Shown piece by piece: positions 43,685 through 54,177 of a stretch of 64,000 bases of DNA (positions within the stretch are counted from its first letter, which is position 1; the number at the start of each line of letters is the position of its first letter). Location of the stretch: the NCBI GenBank assembly GCA_030340625.1, contig JAOPHQ010005713.1:152001-216000 (forward strand), written 5' to 3'. Origin of the DNA: Merluccius polli (taxonomy: Eukaryota; Chordata; Actinopteri; Gadiformes; Merlucciidae). The notes below the pieces were generated by a model. That model worked only from the letters and a program-made list of their open reading frames with translations. It did no database searches and was not told the DNA's origin. The position numbers and the translations under genes are program-made.

Positions 43685-44282
43685 AGGAGAACTCCGGTGT
43701 AAAATGGTTCTGGGATATGTTTAGTATGATAACGAGTTTGAACGTTCCATGGAGAGCAAAAAAAAATGTCTACAAAGCGAAGCTAAGTTCGCTGTTTTTA
43801 GCCGATTCTACCAAACTGCTATACGTTTAAGTGCTACGGGCATTGACGAGCATGCGAGCTCTGTGATAAGTCGATTGACGAACACAGCTCGTGTGATCGT
43901 CAATCGACTTATCGAGCCTCAAAAAAAAAACATGGTGTCGACGGGTGAACTACTGAAGGTATTGTGTGTATAAAATATGCTTTTTAATAAGCTATCTGTA
44001 CACTTACAAAGTTGTCAATGCCTCGTTTTATATGGTAAGACCCTCATTATACTACCAAAGAAGTGTCAGACTATTTCTAGCCTTGTAAGTGCTTTAAAAA
44101 AGCAATTTATTTTTTACCAGGTGAGATGCCCTTAGAACTCAAAGGTATAGCAGTTTGGTAGAATTGGCTATAAACAGTGAACTTAGTTTTGCGTCGTATC
44201 GGCTTTTTGTTGCTCTCCATGGAACGTTCCAACTCGTTATCATACTAAACATCCCAGAAACAGTTTACACCGGAGTTCTCCT
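43685..44282. mobile_element. TTAA-target MITE, AGGAGAACTCCGGTGT ends
   Basis: 598 bp with inverted ends AGGAGAACTCCGGTGTAAA and the complement, flanked by TTAA (43681-43684, 44283-44286). Arms remain paired inward (AACGAGTTTGAACGTTCCAT against ATGGAACGTTCCAACTCGTT). A central inner hairpin, ATAAGTCGATTGACGA against TCGTCAATCGACTTAT, is also present. Non-coding. Confidence 0.9.
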
Positions 44283-44286
44283 TTAA

Positions 44287-44607
44287 GAACCGATTATATC
44301 AGTACTAAACACACACACACACTGCTGCAATTGAATTCTACTGGTACTGACATAGCATTACGTTAAGCTAAGTTAACGTTACATCAACACAATAAAGCTA
44401 GCTCCCTTCCTACACTTGAACATTATGTGTTTACAAAGAACGTGAAATAATACATCCTGAAGATGGAGAGGAGAAAATAAAACTTACGAGTGTCTCCTGC
44501 TTCTTCTTTTCCAACTACTCTTCTTCTGGTCGCAACTTGATGACGTATTTGACCCTTCGCTACGCCCCGCCCCCTTAGTTACTGTTGCTATATCTGTAAG
44601 GCTTAAC
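44287..44607 (-). other. Possible host promoter and first exon (weak)
   Basis: On the minus strand, a GC-box-like GGGGGCGGGGCG (44,563) and CAAATACGTCATCAAG precede about 60 bases ending in GAGACACTC before a GTAAGT donor (44,482-44,487). A plausible next exon on the same strand lies at about 43,622-43,673 (after TTATTTCAG, 17 codons with a KVQEYVKLKKDLEN helix, ending before GTAGGG), with the TTAA MITE in the intron. I cannot name the gene and the exon may be chance. Confidence 0.25.
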
Positions 44608-45125
44608 CAGGCACGTGCAGAGGGGGGGGGCTATGGGTGCCCGAGCCCCTGCCCTTTACCCTCTGAAGGACCAAAGTGCCCTTTTGAGTGGTCATTTAAA
44701 TGTTCAATGCTTTGAAAAATTACACATGAACAATTAAACATTAACATGTGAATCAATTATTCGAAAATAAAAATGTCTAAAAGTAATAATTAGTGATGGG
44801 CCGTTATCGGCGTTACCGCGCTGCAATAACGCGAGACTCTGCCCCCCCCCCCCAGGGGCGCCGAAAAGGGGGGGTAAAGGAGACGGATTCTAGGGGCCCA
44901 TGATTGAGGGGGGCCCAGAGAGGCCCCTGATGATGATGAAATTATAATACAGAAAAAATACTTGACAGGGGCCCGTCGGTCGTAGGTCCGGGGGTGTGTT
45001 ACGATCGCGCGCACCCCCCCCCCCCCCCCCCCCCGTCAACAATCGCGCGTCCCCCCCCCCCCCTTCCCGCTCAACAGAAATTGAATTTGAGCCCCTGCCC
45101 CTCAAAGGGTCTCTGCACGGCCCTG
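44608..45125. mobile_element. hAT MITE, TSD GGCTTAAC
   Basis: Ends CAGGCACGTGCAGAGG and the complement of CAGGGCCGTGCAGAGACC are flanked by GGCTTAAC (44600-44607, 45126-45133). It contains truncated starts of two other hATs (TAGTGATGGGCCGTTATCGG at 44,792; CAGGGGCGCCGAAAAG at 44,852) and C tracts at 45,016-45,062. Confidence 0.88.
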
Positions 45126-45140
45126 GGCTTAACTGCTCAT

Positions 45141-46340
45141 TTCCACCAGGGACGTGAGCGCCGCGTTACGGCTGCGCCGCGGTCACCGCTGCTGATCGCT
45201 GCCACTTTAGTCAATGAAAGCATTTCCACCGGGCATGCTGCGGAACGTCTCAGCAGCGTCCCAGGAGCGCCGCGCCGCAGCGCTATCTTTCTGTAGCGTT
45301 CTATTTTTGACGCGACCCGCTGCTGAACCGCGTCAATTTCAACAGAGCAGACCGACCGGGCAGGAAGTGAAATAGTAAAAGCCATAGAGCATCCGGTCAA
45401 TTTTCAAAATAAAAATACCCTCCCGATCGAACACGGCCACAAATCGTTGTCGTTTATAACTGACTTTGTCTATAGGCTACAGCACAACACATTAGGACAT
45501 AACAACAATAAACAACACTAAACACAGACAAAAAAAGTAAACTATATAGCCTACCAACTCATGGTAGAAGCACACACATCTTAGCCTGGCTAACACCAGA
45601 CTAAATCACAAATGAGATGTAGTCTGGCGACCACCTATTCATTTTCCTGTAGAGGAGGCGTCCAGAGCCGTTTATTGGGTGCTACGAATGTCTATCATAA
45701 GCGTATGTTCGTAGCTCTTAGCCAATCGTATCAATTATAACAGCAGTTAAAGCTAGCAAGTGAGTCCGGGAGAGGGCTACTCTCCTCGGACACGTCACTC
45801 TGAAGCCCCGGTGACGGTCTGGAAGTGCGGATTAATAAATAAAATTAAAAACAGCGGTAAAAGCTAGCGTGTGTGTCCGGGAGAGGGCTACTCTCCTTGG
45901 CCACATTACTTTGAAGCCCCGGTGACGGTCTGGAAGTGCGGATTAATAAATAAAATTTAAAAAAACGGTAAAAGCTAGCGTGTGTGTCCGGGAGAGGGCT
46001 ACTCTCCTCGGACACATTACTCTGAAGCCCCGTATCAATCCGTACGAACGAACTACAAGCTTCCGTCTGTCGAATAGCACGCGTCATCCAAGGGCGGATT
46101 AATGCACAGGCTGGCCTAGGCTGTAGCCTAGGGGCCCCACGTGTGCAGGGGCCCCGGATTGGCCAGACTATTTTTTAATTTTTTTTATTTACTACACTGG
46201 GGAAAAAACTTGCCTCCTATTGGGGCCCTTAGAAACATTCAAAAAATTAAGTCGCTGATTGGATAGATATGGCGTTCCACCGGGGACGTGAGCGTCGCGT
46301 TACGGCAGCGCCGCGGAACGGCTGCGTCCTCTGCCCTGTG
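45141..46340. other. Patchwork of MITE fragments
   Basis: 45,141-45,590 is an inverted partial copy of the CCGGGGATGTA MITE (compare 36,396 backward). At about 45,593 TAGCCTGGCTAACACCAGAC opens another element. Three copies of the roughly 105-base unit lie at 45,750-46,032. At 46,092 a GGCGGATTAATGCACAGG hAT-like start appears, and 46,272-46,340 is another CCGGGGACGTGAGCG end. No genes. Confidence 0.6.
45750..46032. repeat. Tandem ~105-bp unit, three copies
   Basis: Reverse-orientation copies of the unit at 26,840-27,047: AAAGCTAGC..GTGTCCGGGAGAGGG, then CCGGTGACGGTCTGGAAGTG, then CGGATTAATAAATAAAAT. The last copy is partial. Confidence 0.8.
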
Positions 46341-47416
46341 TTGTGATGGCTCATTCGCGAACGAATCAGTTCTAACGAACGACTCTTTAAAGTGAACGAA
46401 CTGACCTCATTCGCCGCACTCGTTCGACTCGTTCGTCGTCGTTCGTCTCGTTCGCTGAGTCTCTGACGCGCTGCTGATTCGCGGCGCTGAGTTGCGAGTC
46501 GTTCCCTGACTGTGATTGACTCGAGGACTGAGACGTCACGACTCACGAGAGCCAGCCAATCGTATTTAAATATCAGTGAAATGGTAAATGCATGCTGTCT
46601 TTGTATTTTCTGTGTCATGCCAGATTAATAATATATTTGAATGTCTCGTCAATCTGTCTCGTTCTTTCATGGTTCCTTCTCACGCACGCGACCCGGCCGG
46701 GACCCCCACCTTGGTGGATCTTGGTCTTGAGTGGGGGTGGCAAATGGCCATCTTCACAATAGTAAATAAAATATGCCCAGAATAAGCACAACTGTACATC
46801 ATTAACTTTAAAACTCATCATTGCTAAATCAAGTCTATTATCTTGCTGATATATTAACCATCCAATAATCTACTACGCCGCCCCGCATCCCGCTGCATTT
46901 GGTTTGTCTAACTTTACCTTGAATTGGGGGAATGGGGCATTTTGATCCTGACATGTCATTATGCATACATTAAATAAATCTGTTGAACTCAAATTAAATA
47001 CATATGTTAACATATTCAACCAGACACAATGTTGTATTTGCTATTATTCACACATTTATTAACACCATCAACCCCCCTCCCCCAGTTGGTTTGTTGGAGT
47101 TGAACTGTAACTTGATCTCTGAACTGTAACTTTGGTTTGTCGGAGTTCAACTGTAACTTGATCTCTGAATGGTAACTTAACTGCATTCGTGATTCGTTTG
47201 AATGTTGTGAACGAGGGAGGAGCCGAGTCGGTCAGACTCGGCGAATGCATTCGCGATTCGCGAATGCATTCGCCGTTCGCGAATGAGAACGAGGGACGGA
47301 GGGAGGAGCTGAGTCTGAACGACTCAGTGAATGATTCACCGCTACCGGAAACACGACTGAACGAACGAACGAACGAACAACTCTTTATGGCGAACTGAAC
47401 GACGCGAACTGATTCG

Positions 47417-48757
47417 GTTACATGCCGCTATTCCGACATGCCGCTACTTAGACATTGACGTCTAGTGGTCGGAGTGGCGGCATTAATATTATTTTCCAAG
47501 CGTCCCACTACTGCGACAATTTTTTTTCCCCATTGTCTGAGTAGCGGCACTTTACTTTTTTTCAAACGTCCTGCCATTCCGACATGAGGCCATTAATATT
47601 TGTCATTATCATTGTACTTTAAATTAATTAATTAATGTGATTATACCCATATGTTCTGGACTTAGCATACACGCAGCTTATGCATGGGTGTGACAAATAC
47701 ATGGGAAAACAATTTCTAAAAAGAGCCAATCATCCAACTTCGAGGCTGCCCCTAGTTGGTAATATATAGGACTAGCCTATCCATATCAAATCCAAAAGCA
47801 ACAATCTTCATAACAAAATCAGAGTATCCTTTTCAAAAAATATTATTTCGCCGTTCTTAAATTAGGCTTCCACAGCGCAAAAAAGGTAGGCCTACACCTT
47901 GAAACTTTGTTCAATCAACTTAAAGTCCGATTAAACTTCATTCAAAGGCAGTCCATAATTCTAATTAAATTGATTTCTAACGAACAAGTCCAAATTTCAG
48001 GTCCTAGATCTTTATTCGTGCTTCTTCTTATATATTTTTAAGTAGACTGCTGGCCTGCACGCACAGAGTTTGTTTGATGCATGGAGTTTCAACCTTTTCC
48101 CCCTGAGAGCTGAATAAAAATGAGGAGAGCTCCCTGTCTTTTACATAATGTGTAGGCCTAACATTTATTCACATGGCCGGTTCAAAATCACCTAGTTTTT
48201 GACTGAAATGTGTGCCGATATCAATTATTGTGAAAAACATTGTTTGGAGTAGAGGTCTGCACTCGCGAAGCAAATGGAAGCTCATTGCCGGTGCGGGCGG
48301 GATGATAGAGGTAGGCCTACATTTATTCTATATTAATAACTATTATTATTATTCTATTGCACTTTCTATGAAAAGTAGGCCTAATTGTCGTAATAGCGGT
48401 ACCAAAAAAGATCGGATGCGGGCGGGATGATAGAGGTAGGCCTACATTTATTCTATATTAATAACTATTAATATTATTCTATTGCACTTTCTATGAAAAG
48501 TAGGCCTAATTGTCATATTAATAACTATTATTATTATTCTATTGCACTTTCTATGAAAAGTAGGCCTAATTGTCGTAATAGCGGTACCAAATTGTAGTAG
48601 GCTATAATTGTCGTAATAGCGGTACCAAATTGTCGTAATAGCGGTACCAAAAAAGATCGGATTAGGGGCATGTCTAAATAGAGGCATGTCGTAATGACGG
48701 GATGTCGTAATGGAGGGTTGTCGTAATAACGGGCTGTCGTAATAAAGGGCGGACCCC
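47417..48757. mobile_element. Element with 10-bp TSD AACTGATTCG, Mutator-like candidate
   Basis: Identical AACTGATTCG lies on both sides (47407-47416, 48758-48767). The termini are built of repeated short units, CATGCCGCTATTCCGA / CTACTTAGACAT at left and TGTCGTAATRACGGG repeats at right, that pair imperfectly when inverted. A 9-10 bp duplication is typical of Mutator-like elements, but no transposase is encoded. The interior has a roughly 120-bp direct repeat (48,290-48,600). Confidence 0.7.
48290..48660. repeat. Direct repeats with GTCGTAATAGCGGTACCAAA
   Basis: GAGGTAGGCCTACATTTATT.. and TTCTATTGCACTTTCTATGA blocks recur two to three times, then GTCGTAATAGCGGTACCAAA occurs repeatedly toward the right end of the element. 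Confidence 0.85.
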
Positions 48758-48805
48758 AACTGATTCGCGCAAACGAATCATGAAATCCATCACTAGCCCT
48801 GTGTC

Positions 48806-49014
48806 AATTTCCACCGGACGCGACGGCAGCGTAGCGCTGCGAGGCGGCTGGATTCGCGGGATCATGCGAGAACTACAAGACCACGCGATAATTTGTGGAT
48901 GTCAAAATAGAACAAACAAATAAAAGGTTACTTTGCCTTTCCGAAGTTGACTTGCAGTTGCTTTGTCAGAAGTTGATTTGCTGTTGATTTGGTCGTTTTT
49001 CCTAGATTTGTGTA
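48806..49014. mobile_element. CCGGGGATGTA MITE, truncated copy
   Basis: From CCACCGGACGCGACGGCAGC to CCTAGATTTGTGT the sequence follows 35,760-35,995 closely, then stops where TAGCCTGGGTATACC begins. The homologous site is also where other sequence starts in the 45.1-45.6 kb copy. Confidence 0.7.
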
Positions 49015-49470
49015 GCCTGGGTATACCCATGCTGCCTTGCGCGCTCACGTTTCACCCCATATCAGGGGACAGTTTCGGGGCAGTGGCTATTTTCATAACG
49101 TCATTCAGATGTCCGTGCTAGAGGCTGGATACCCGACCCATGCATGGTAGCCAATGGGCTGTTTCACATGTTGCAAAGGTTCGTTTGTGTGATTAAAATA
49201 CATTTTATACATATGACATAAGAATGTTGCGCTCATCTGTTTGTTGACATTTCCAAATGCACTGCAGTTGCGTAATAAAGGCGGACTTTCATAAACACAA
49301 ACGTAAATGGGTCATTAGTATGAAAAAATATAGACTTTAACTTTGTCGGGCTCGGGTCGGGCTCGGACATAAAAAGCTTGATGCCTGTCGGGCTCGGGTC
49401 GGGTTCGGTTACTCCTCTGTCGGACTCGGGCCGGGCTCGGACAGAAAATTCCGGCCCGATCCGCACTCTA
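49014..49470 (-). mobile_element. hAT-like element with GGGCTCGGGTC tandem end
   Basis: Read on the minus strand it begins TAGAGTGCGGATCGGGCCGG and continues with repeated CCGAGCCCGACC units, then unique sequence to about 49,080. The unique part (GGTAGCCAATGGGCTGTTTC to CATAAACACAAACGTAAA) recurs in the CWG elements at 53,600-53,760 and 54,985-55,150. Confidence 0.6.
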
Positions 49471-49475
49471 GTCCG

Positions 49476-49657
49476 TGTGTCAGGAGATTGTGCACTTTCG
49501 ATTTATTAATATTCATCACGGAAAAGGCCTGCTCACATAAATATGTTGTCCCAAACATACAAAGTATTTTACCTGCAAAGGCCGTGAACATTGGGTACTG
49601 TGGTAGCAAGGATTGATAGAATGATTTGATTGCAACAGATGCGTAGTTATCCTTCAA
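49476..49657 (-). pseudogene. hAT transposase C-terminal fragment (ZBED5/GTF2IRD2-like)
   Basis: The minus strand encodes FAGKILCMFGTTYLCEQAFS followed by VMNINKSKVHN, the hAT dimerisation motif of the Charlie/ZBED-like group (..FGSTY.CEQ.FS.M...KS). Upstream coding sequence is cut by the MITE at 49673-50199, and downstream the frame runs into hAT-like repeats. Only about 60 codons survive. Confidence 0.75.
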
Positions 49658-49672
49658 CGGCGCGCAACACTG

Positions 49673-49971
49673 CTAGCCTGGCAAGCCAGACCTACATCAG
49701 AAAGATGTAAGGTCTGGCTCAGCTCCATTGGCAGTGTGGGCGGGATAAACGGTTGTCTTTCAAGTTCCCTCTGCACGCAATAGGATAGCGCTACAACCAA
49801 TCAGAGCAACGAAGAAGGTGACGTAGTCAGACTACGTAATTCATCAAAACTCAGAATAAATATTTCTTTTCGAGGAAAGACTTCAGTGCCGTTCTTTGTT
49901 ATTTTCTCAAATAAAATGTTAACTTCAAGTCTTGAAGAGTCGCGGCCAAAGCCGAGTGGAAAGACAGCCGT

Positions 49972-50003
<32 letters not shown>

Positions 50004-50199
50004 CATTGTTTACCTCTAACACGGAACCGTCGCAACTCTGTCGTCATGGTAGCCCGGCTCCCGACTCCGCCCCTCACGCTGTGATTGGTCAGACATATTT
50101 GGTGTTCCCAGCACCAAAAAGCCGACGGAGCCGTGCTAGACCTACACTAGCTGCCAAATAAATGTGCTGCCGCTAGGGGGTGTCTAGAGTTCTAGGCTA
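49673..50199. mobile_element. hAT MITE, TSD CAACACTG, with CAG repeat
   Basis: Ends (C)TAGCCTGGCAAGCCAGAC and the complement of TAGCCTAGAACTCTAGAC are flanked by CAACACTG (49665-49672, 50200-50207). A pure CAG run of about nine units lies at 49,977-50,003. The glutamine-rich frame across it shows no domain. Confidence 0.82.
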
Positions 50200-50302
50200 C
50201 AACACTGCAGTTCTATCAGTTCCATTTGGATCGCCTCTGGGACCTCGGAAGCGTCAATCGTTAATGGAGAGCGAACAAGCGCAAAGTCCTTTTCCAGTTC
50301 CA

Positions 50303-50309
<7 letters not shown>

Positions 50310-50376
<67 letters not shown>
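50310..50376. repeat. TA microsatellite
   Basis: (TA)n of about 33 units followed by a T run. It creates tyrosine/isoleucine frames that are not genes. Confidence 0.95.
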
Positions 50377-50387
<11 letters not shown>

Positions 50388-51162
50388 ATTAGATAAAATA
50401 AAAAATAATAAAAATGTTCTCCCCTTATCACCCCTTATTTGACCCGCGGACTGTAACCCTGGCATCCCTGATATATAGGAAAGGCCCATTTACTTTGAGT
50501 TGATCATTTTCAGACGTGGACTTTTTGAACTATGCACTCACATTCAGCAAAACAATAACTGTCATCATCATCATCATCATCATCATCATGTAACACCCAC
50601 TACAGGGGGGTATTGCACAAAACTAAGATAAGGGATTAAGTTGGGATATGTTTACGGATTTAGGTTATCCTGGCTAAATTTAGCCTCAAGTCGGTTGCAT
50701 GAAAGCAGCTCACACTTATCCCGGCTAAGTTACCATGGTGATTTATTCTCCGCAGTTAGCCTGCTCCAGACCAGGCTAACAGCCAGGCTAAGCTTAATCC
50801 TAGTGATTCACCTGTATTTACACCGTCAATCCTGTGAGGAATTAATGTGTTTTACAGCATGTCCATGGTCTTTCTAAGTAGGGTAAAGTCAGGTAAAGTG
50901 GGACACTTTTTAATAAAATGCTTTTTAAACCACCTAAATCTGTTAGAATGTGTTGGATGTGTGTATGTTTTCTTTAAATAGGTTGCTGTGAACACATCAA
51001 AGGTGAAACTAAGCCAGTGTATTAATTTATTAACACGTTTTATATCTTTAAACACCATCTGACACCCTCTTCAGCAAAACAGAAGCTTTCAGGTTGAGTG
51101 GGACACTTTGTTAGGGAAAGTGGGACACTATGTTATGACTAAAATTAACTACTAGAGACACT

Positions 51163-51502
51163 AGAAACCTTTTAAAAAACATGTGATAACATTTATTAAT
51201 AAATTCATATGTCCAGCAAAGTAAACAAATACAAAAACAAATTCAATGAACTGAACTTTCATTAGGCCTACGCCTTAGAAACCTTTTAAAAACATGTGAT
51301 AACATTTATTTATAAATTCATATGTCCAGCAAAGTAAACAAATACAAAAACAAATTCAATGAACTGAACTTTCATTAGGCCTATGCCTTAGAAACCTTTT
51401 AAAACATGTGATAACATTTATTTATAAATTCATATGTCCAGCAAAGTAATCAAATACAAAAACAAATTCAATGAACTGAACTTTCATTAGGCCTATGCCT
51501 TA
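51163..51502. repeat. ~113-bp tandem repeat, three copies
   Basis: Units start GAAACCTTTTAAAA.CATGTG at 51163, 51278 and 51391 and end CATTAGGCCTAYGCCTTA, almost identical. They form the 3' region of the pogo-like transposase gene. Confidence 0.92.
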
Positions 51503-51520
51503 GAATCTTTTTTTCACCGC

Positions 51521-53377
51521 TTAGACAATACATTCACGACAGATGAAGTCATCATCGTCCATTATTCCGTACATCTCACCACAGGACTCGTGAAACCACT
51601 TTTTGCAGTGGCAGCAAGCCACCCATTCCTCCATGGCTTTCGGGTCACTTGCATCCCCATATAGCCCCTTGCAAACAGTACAGGGGTCGCTTCCCTGTAC
51701 TGTCTGCAAGAGAGGGATGGCAGCTTTTTTGGGGCGGACACCAGGAGACTTGCGCACTTTGGTTGTTTTTAGTTTCTTTCTGGCTTCTTTGGCTCGGACA
51801 AAGTCAAAGTGTTCTGGACTTGTTAGGTGGTAGCTGGGTGGCCGCACCACCATCCTCTTCTTTCCCCGTTCTCTTGTGGGAACATCGATAAGGTCTGAGA
51901 ACCTTACAGTGGAGGCCTTTTCAGCTGTTGAAGTGCTGGGTAGGGAGGCTGGCCCAGCTGAGAGGGTGGAGGTAGAGGTGGCTGGCCCAGCTGAGAGGGT
52001 GGAGGTAGAGGTGGCTGGCCCAGCTGAGAGGGTGGAGGCAGAGGTGGCTGGCCCAGCTGAGAGAGTGGAGGCAGAGGTGGCTGGCCCAGCTTTGAGGGTG
52101 GAGGCAGAGGTGGCTGGCCCAGCTGAGGGGGTGGAGGCAGAGGTGGCTGGCCCAGCTGAGAGGGTGGAGGCATACACGTCATCATCAGGCTGGCTGGTTA
52201 CCACCACTTCCACTACACCAAAGGCTATGTCTTCCTCTGACAGCAGAATGGTTTCTGGTGTTTCTTCATTCACCCTTTCAGTAGTTAGGCTTGGCATGAA
52301 AAGCTCAGTGGGAATGACTTCCATCCTGACTGGAAACATCCCAGATGCTCGGAAACCTGCTTGGGCATTCTCAACTGTGGCAGTCTTTTTCCATGCGGGG
52401 GTAAACACAGAAAAGAAGAGCTGTTTTGGAAGCTTCTTCCCCCCTGTCTTCCTTGTCCACTTGCGCCCCAGCTCCTGCCAGTGGTGTTTTAAGCTTCGAA
52501 ACAGCGATCTGTCTGCAGGCTGGAGGGCATGGGTGGTGTGGGGAGGATAGCTTATCACATGGACATTATTTTGCTCCATGAGCTCCAAGAATTGAAGGTT
52601 GAAAACATGGCTGTAGTGGCCATCCAACAGCAGGACATGGGGCCTTGCATCCTCCTTAGGCAGCTGCTGGACAAACCTCTGGCCCCACTCCAGAAACAGC
52701 TGGGAGTTTATCCAGCCATTATCTGAAACTCGGACGATAGCATTTTCTGGTCGATTGTCCAGCCACTCTGCCCTGTGCCGCTTACCCTTAAACATCACCA
52801 TTGTGGGGGTGAAAGTCCCAACAGCATTAAACCCAGCCAGGACTGTTACTGTTTCTCCCTTTTCTCCTGATGTAACCTGGAAACATGACTTGCCCATCAC
52901 TCCAACCACCCTTTTTGAGATGAAATGATCCTGCAGCCCTGATTCATCACAGTTCCACAGATGAGATGGCATGTCATGAATCTGAAGTCGGTTGAGAAGT
53001 GATGTATAGGTCTGAAACCATTTTTCAACTATGGTAGGGTTCATACCAGAAGCCCTTGCAGCAGAGAGCGCTTCTGGTTTACGAAGACTAATGATTGGGT
53101 TTCTTTTCATAAACCCCTCAAACCAGTAGTAGCCAGCTTTTTGCTTATCTTCTGAGAATCCAGCGATGCCATTCATTTTGGCGTACTGAAATGCAATGCG
53201 ACGTATATCCCCTCCCTCTAGTGGGAACCCCCTTTCTGCCAACAATTTCACAAGGTTAGCCAACTCACTCTCAGCCTCAGCTGAGAGCAAGGGGTTCTTA
53301 CCTGATGCATGGCAGGAGCCTTTCACCAGTCCTTTCACCCGCCTTTGTAGTGTGGATTTTGGGATGTTCCATGTTCC
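51521..53377 (-). CDS. Pogo-like transposase with PHD finger, 5'-truncated
   Basis: The minus-strand frame is open from the break at 53,377 (WNIPKSTLQRR, end of the psq-type helix-turn-helix) to TAA at 51521. It then has a CENP-B-like helix-turn-helix (RRIAFQYAKMNGIAGFSEDK; GYYWFEGFMKRNP), DDE_1 catalytic motifs WNCDESGLQD, HVLLLDGHYSHV and HALQPADRSLF (D-D-D), a linker with seven or so STLSAGPATSA repeats, and a C-terminal PHD finger (CTVCKGLYG ... WVACCHCKKWFHESC ... FICRECIV). The first DNA-binding helices and start codon are missing, so it is not a full protein. The sister is at 57002-58888. Confidence 0.88.
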   Translation of the reverse strand, partial: GTWNIPKSTLQRRVKGLVKGSCHASGKNPLLSAEAESELANLVKLLAERGFPLEGGDIRRIAFQYAKMNGIAGFSEDKQKAGYYWFEGFMKRNPIISLRKPEALSAARASGMNPTIVEKWFQTYTSLLNRLQIHDMPSHLWNCDESGLQDHFISKRVVGVMGKSCFQVTSGEKGETVTVLAGFNAVGTFTPTMVMFKGKRHRAEWLDNRPENAIVRVSDNGWINSQLFLEWGQRFVQQLPKEDARPHVLLLDGHYSHVFNLQFLELMEQNNVHVISYPPHTTHALQPADRSLFRSLKHHWQELGRKWTRKTGGKKLPKQLFFSVFTPAWKKTATVENAQAGFRASGMFPVRMEVIPTELFMPSLTTERVNEETPETILLSEEDIAFGVVEVVVTSQPDDDVYASTLSAGPATSASTPSAGPATSASTLKAGPATSASTLSAGPATSASTLSAGPATSTSTLSAGPATSTSTLSAGPASLPSTSTAEKASTVRFSDLIDVPTRERGKKRMVVRPPSYHLTSPEHFDFVRAKEARKKLKTTKVRKSPGVRPKKAAIPLLQTVQGSDPCTVCKGLYGDASDPKAMEEWVACCHCKKWFHESCGEMYGIMDDDDFICRECIV

Positions 53378-53380
53378 ATG

Positions 53381-54174
53381 AGGAATTAATGTGTTTTACA
53401 GCATGTGCATGGTCTTTCTAAGTATGTTGCATCATTTTAATTATCCCGAATTAAAATATTATATATATAGTCATTTCTCATTTCATTTAAATCTGTTGGC
53501 TGTTTGCAATTGCAACAGTCTTTTTATATTGATTCAAGTGTTATTACTCAGGCCAACACAGCTGGCTATATTTTTTCATACTATGACACATTTACGTTTG
53601 TGTTTATGAAAGTCCGCCTTTATTACGCAACTGCAGCACATTTGGAAATGTCAACAAACAGATGAACGCAACATGCTTATGTCATATTTATAAAATGTAT
53701 TTTAATCACACAATCGAACCTTTGCAACATGTGAAACAGGCCCATTGGCTACCATGCATAATAAGCTGTTTTAAATGTCTAATTTCAAATTGCGCAGACG
53801 TCACCAAGCCCGACCCGACCCCGAGCATAATTTCTAAATATCTGTCCGAACCCGACCCGTCAGGTACCGTCGGGTCCCCTCGGGTCCCGTCGGGCTTGGG
53901 TCGGGTATCCAATAAGGAGCTGTTCAGCGGCCGTGACGTATGAAACGCGACTTTTATCCATGTTCCGATCGGTGATTCTGTGAGCGATCGCGAGGTCTAT
54001 TCAAGTATGCCGCTTATCCCAGCTATCTTCATCCGACTTGATTTAGCCGCGCCTATTTATCCTGGCTCGGCAATCGTGCAACCGAATAAGCCAGGATGCG
54101 CCGAGCAGAATAGTTCAAGCCGCGCTTTCTCAATTAGCCTGGATTTCTTTATCCTAGTTTTGTGCAATACCCCC
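53381..54174. other. Right half of CWG element copy 1
   Basis: Parallels 54,782-55,565 of copy 2: CTTTCTAAGTATGTTGCATC, a shared block with GAAAGTCCGCCTTTATTACG, and GGGTCCCCTCGGGTCCCGTC-type tandem motifs. No gene. Confidence 0.7.
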
Positions 54175-54177
54175 CAG

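Larger units (their letters stand above)
46341..48795. mobile_element. hAT element, TSD GCCCTGTG
   Basis: Ends TTGTGATGGCTCATTCGCGA and the complement of TAGTGATGGATTTCATGAT are flanked by GCCCTGTG (46333-46340, 48796-48803). Subterminal GAACGAAT / CGCGAACG repeats fill both ends. No transposase. The right part contains the 47417-48757 insertion. Confidence 0.88.
50883..53380 (-). mobile_element. Pogo-like transposon, truncated at transposase 5' end
   Basis: The left terminus GGGTAAAGTCAGGTAAAGTG follows TA and is continued by repeated GTGGGACAC motifs. The right terminus is missing: homology ends at about 53,380 within the N-terminal helix-turn-helix codons. The 47 bases of host sequence immediately left of the element (50,836-50,882) appear again at 53,380-53,426. 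Confidence 0.8.
50606..54174. mobile_element. CWG-target element copy 1, TSD CAG
   Basis: Ends GGGGGTATTGCACAAAACTA and the complement are flanked by CAG (50603-50605, 54175-54177). Subterminal GGATAA/TTATCC motifs repeat inside both ends. It matches the sister copy 54551-55565 outside the pogo insertion. 3-bp CWG duplications occur in a Harbinger-related group, but no transposase of its own is seen. A (CAT)n run (50,561-50,589) precedes it. Confidence 0.8.

Noticed and set aside
49886..50161. Glutamine-rich protein frame
   Set aside because: Created by a CAG microsatellite within a hAT MITE.
51876..52550. Plus-strand frame with repeated AGPAERVE units
   Set aside because: Antisense shadow of the STLSAGPATSA linker of the pogo-like transposase.
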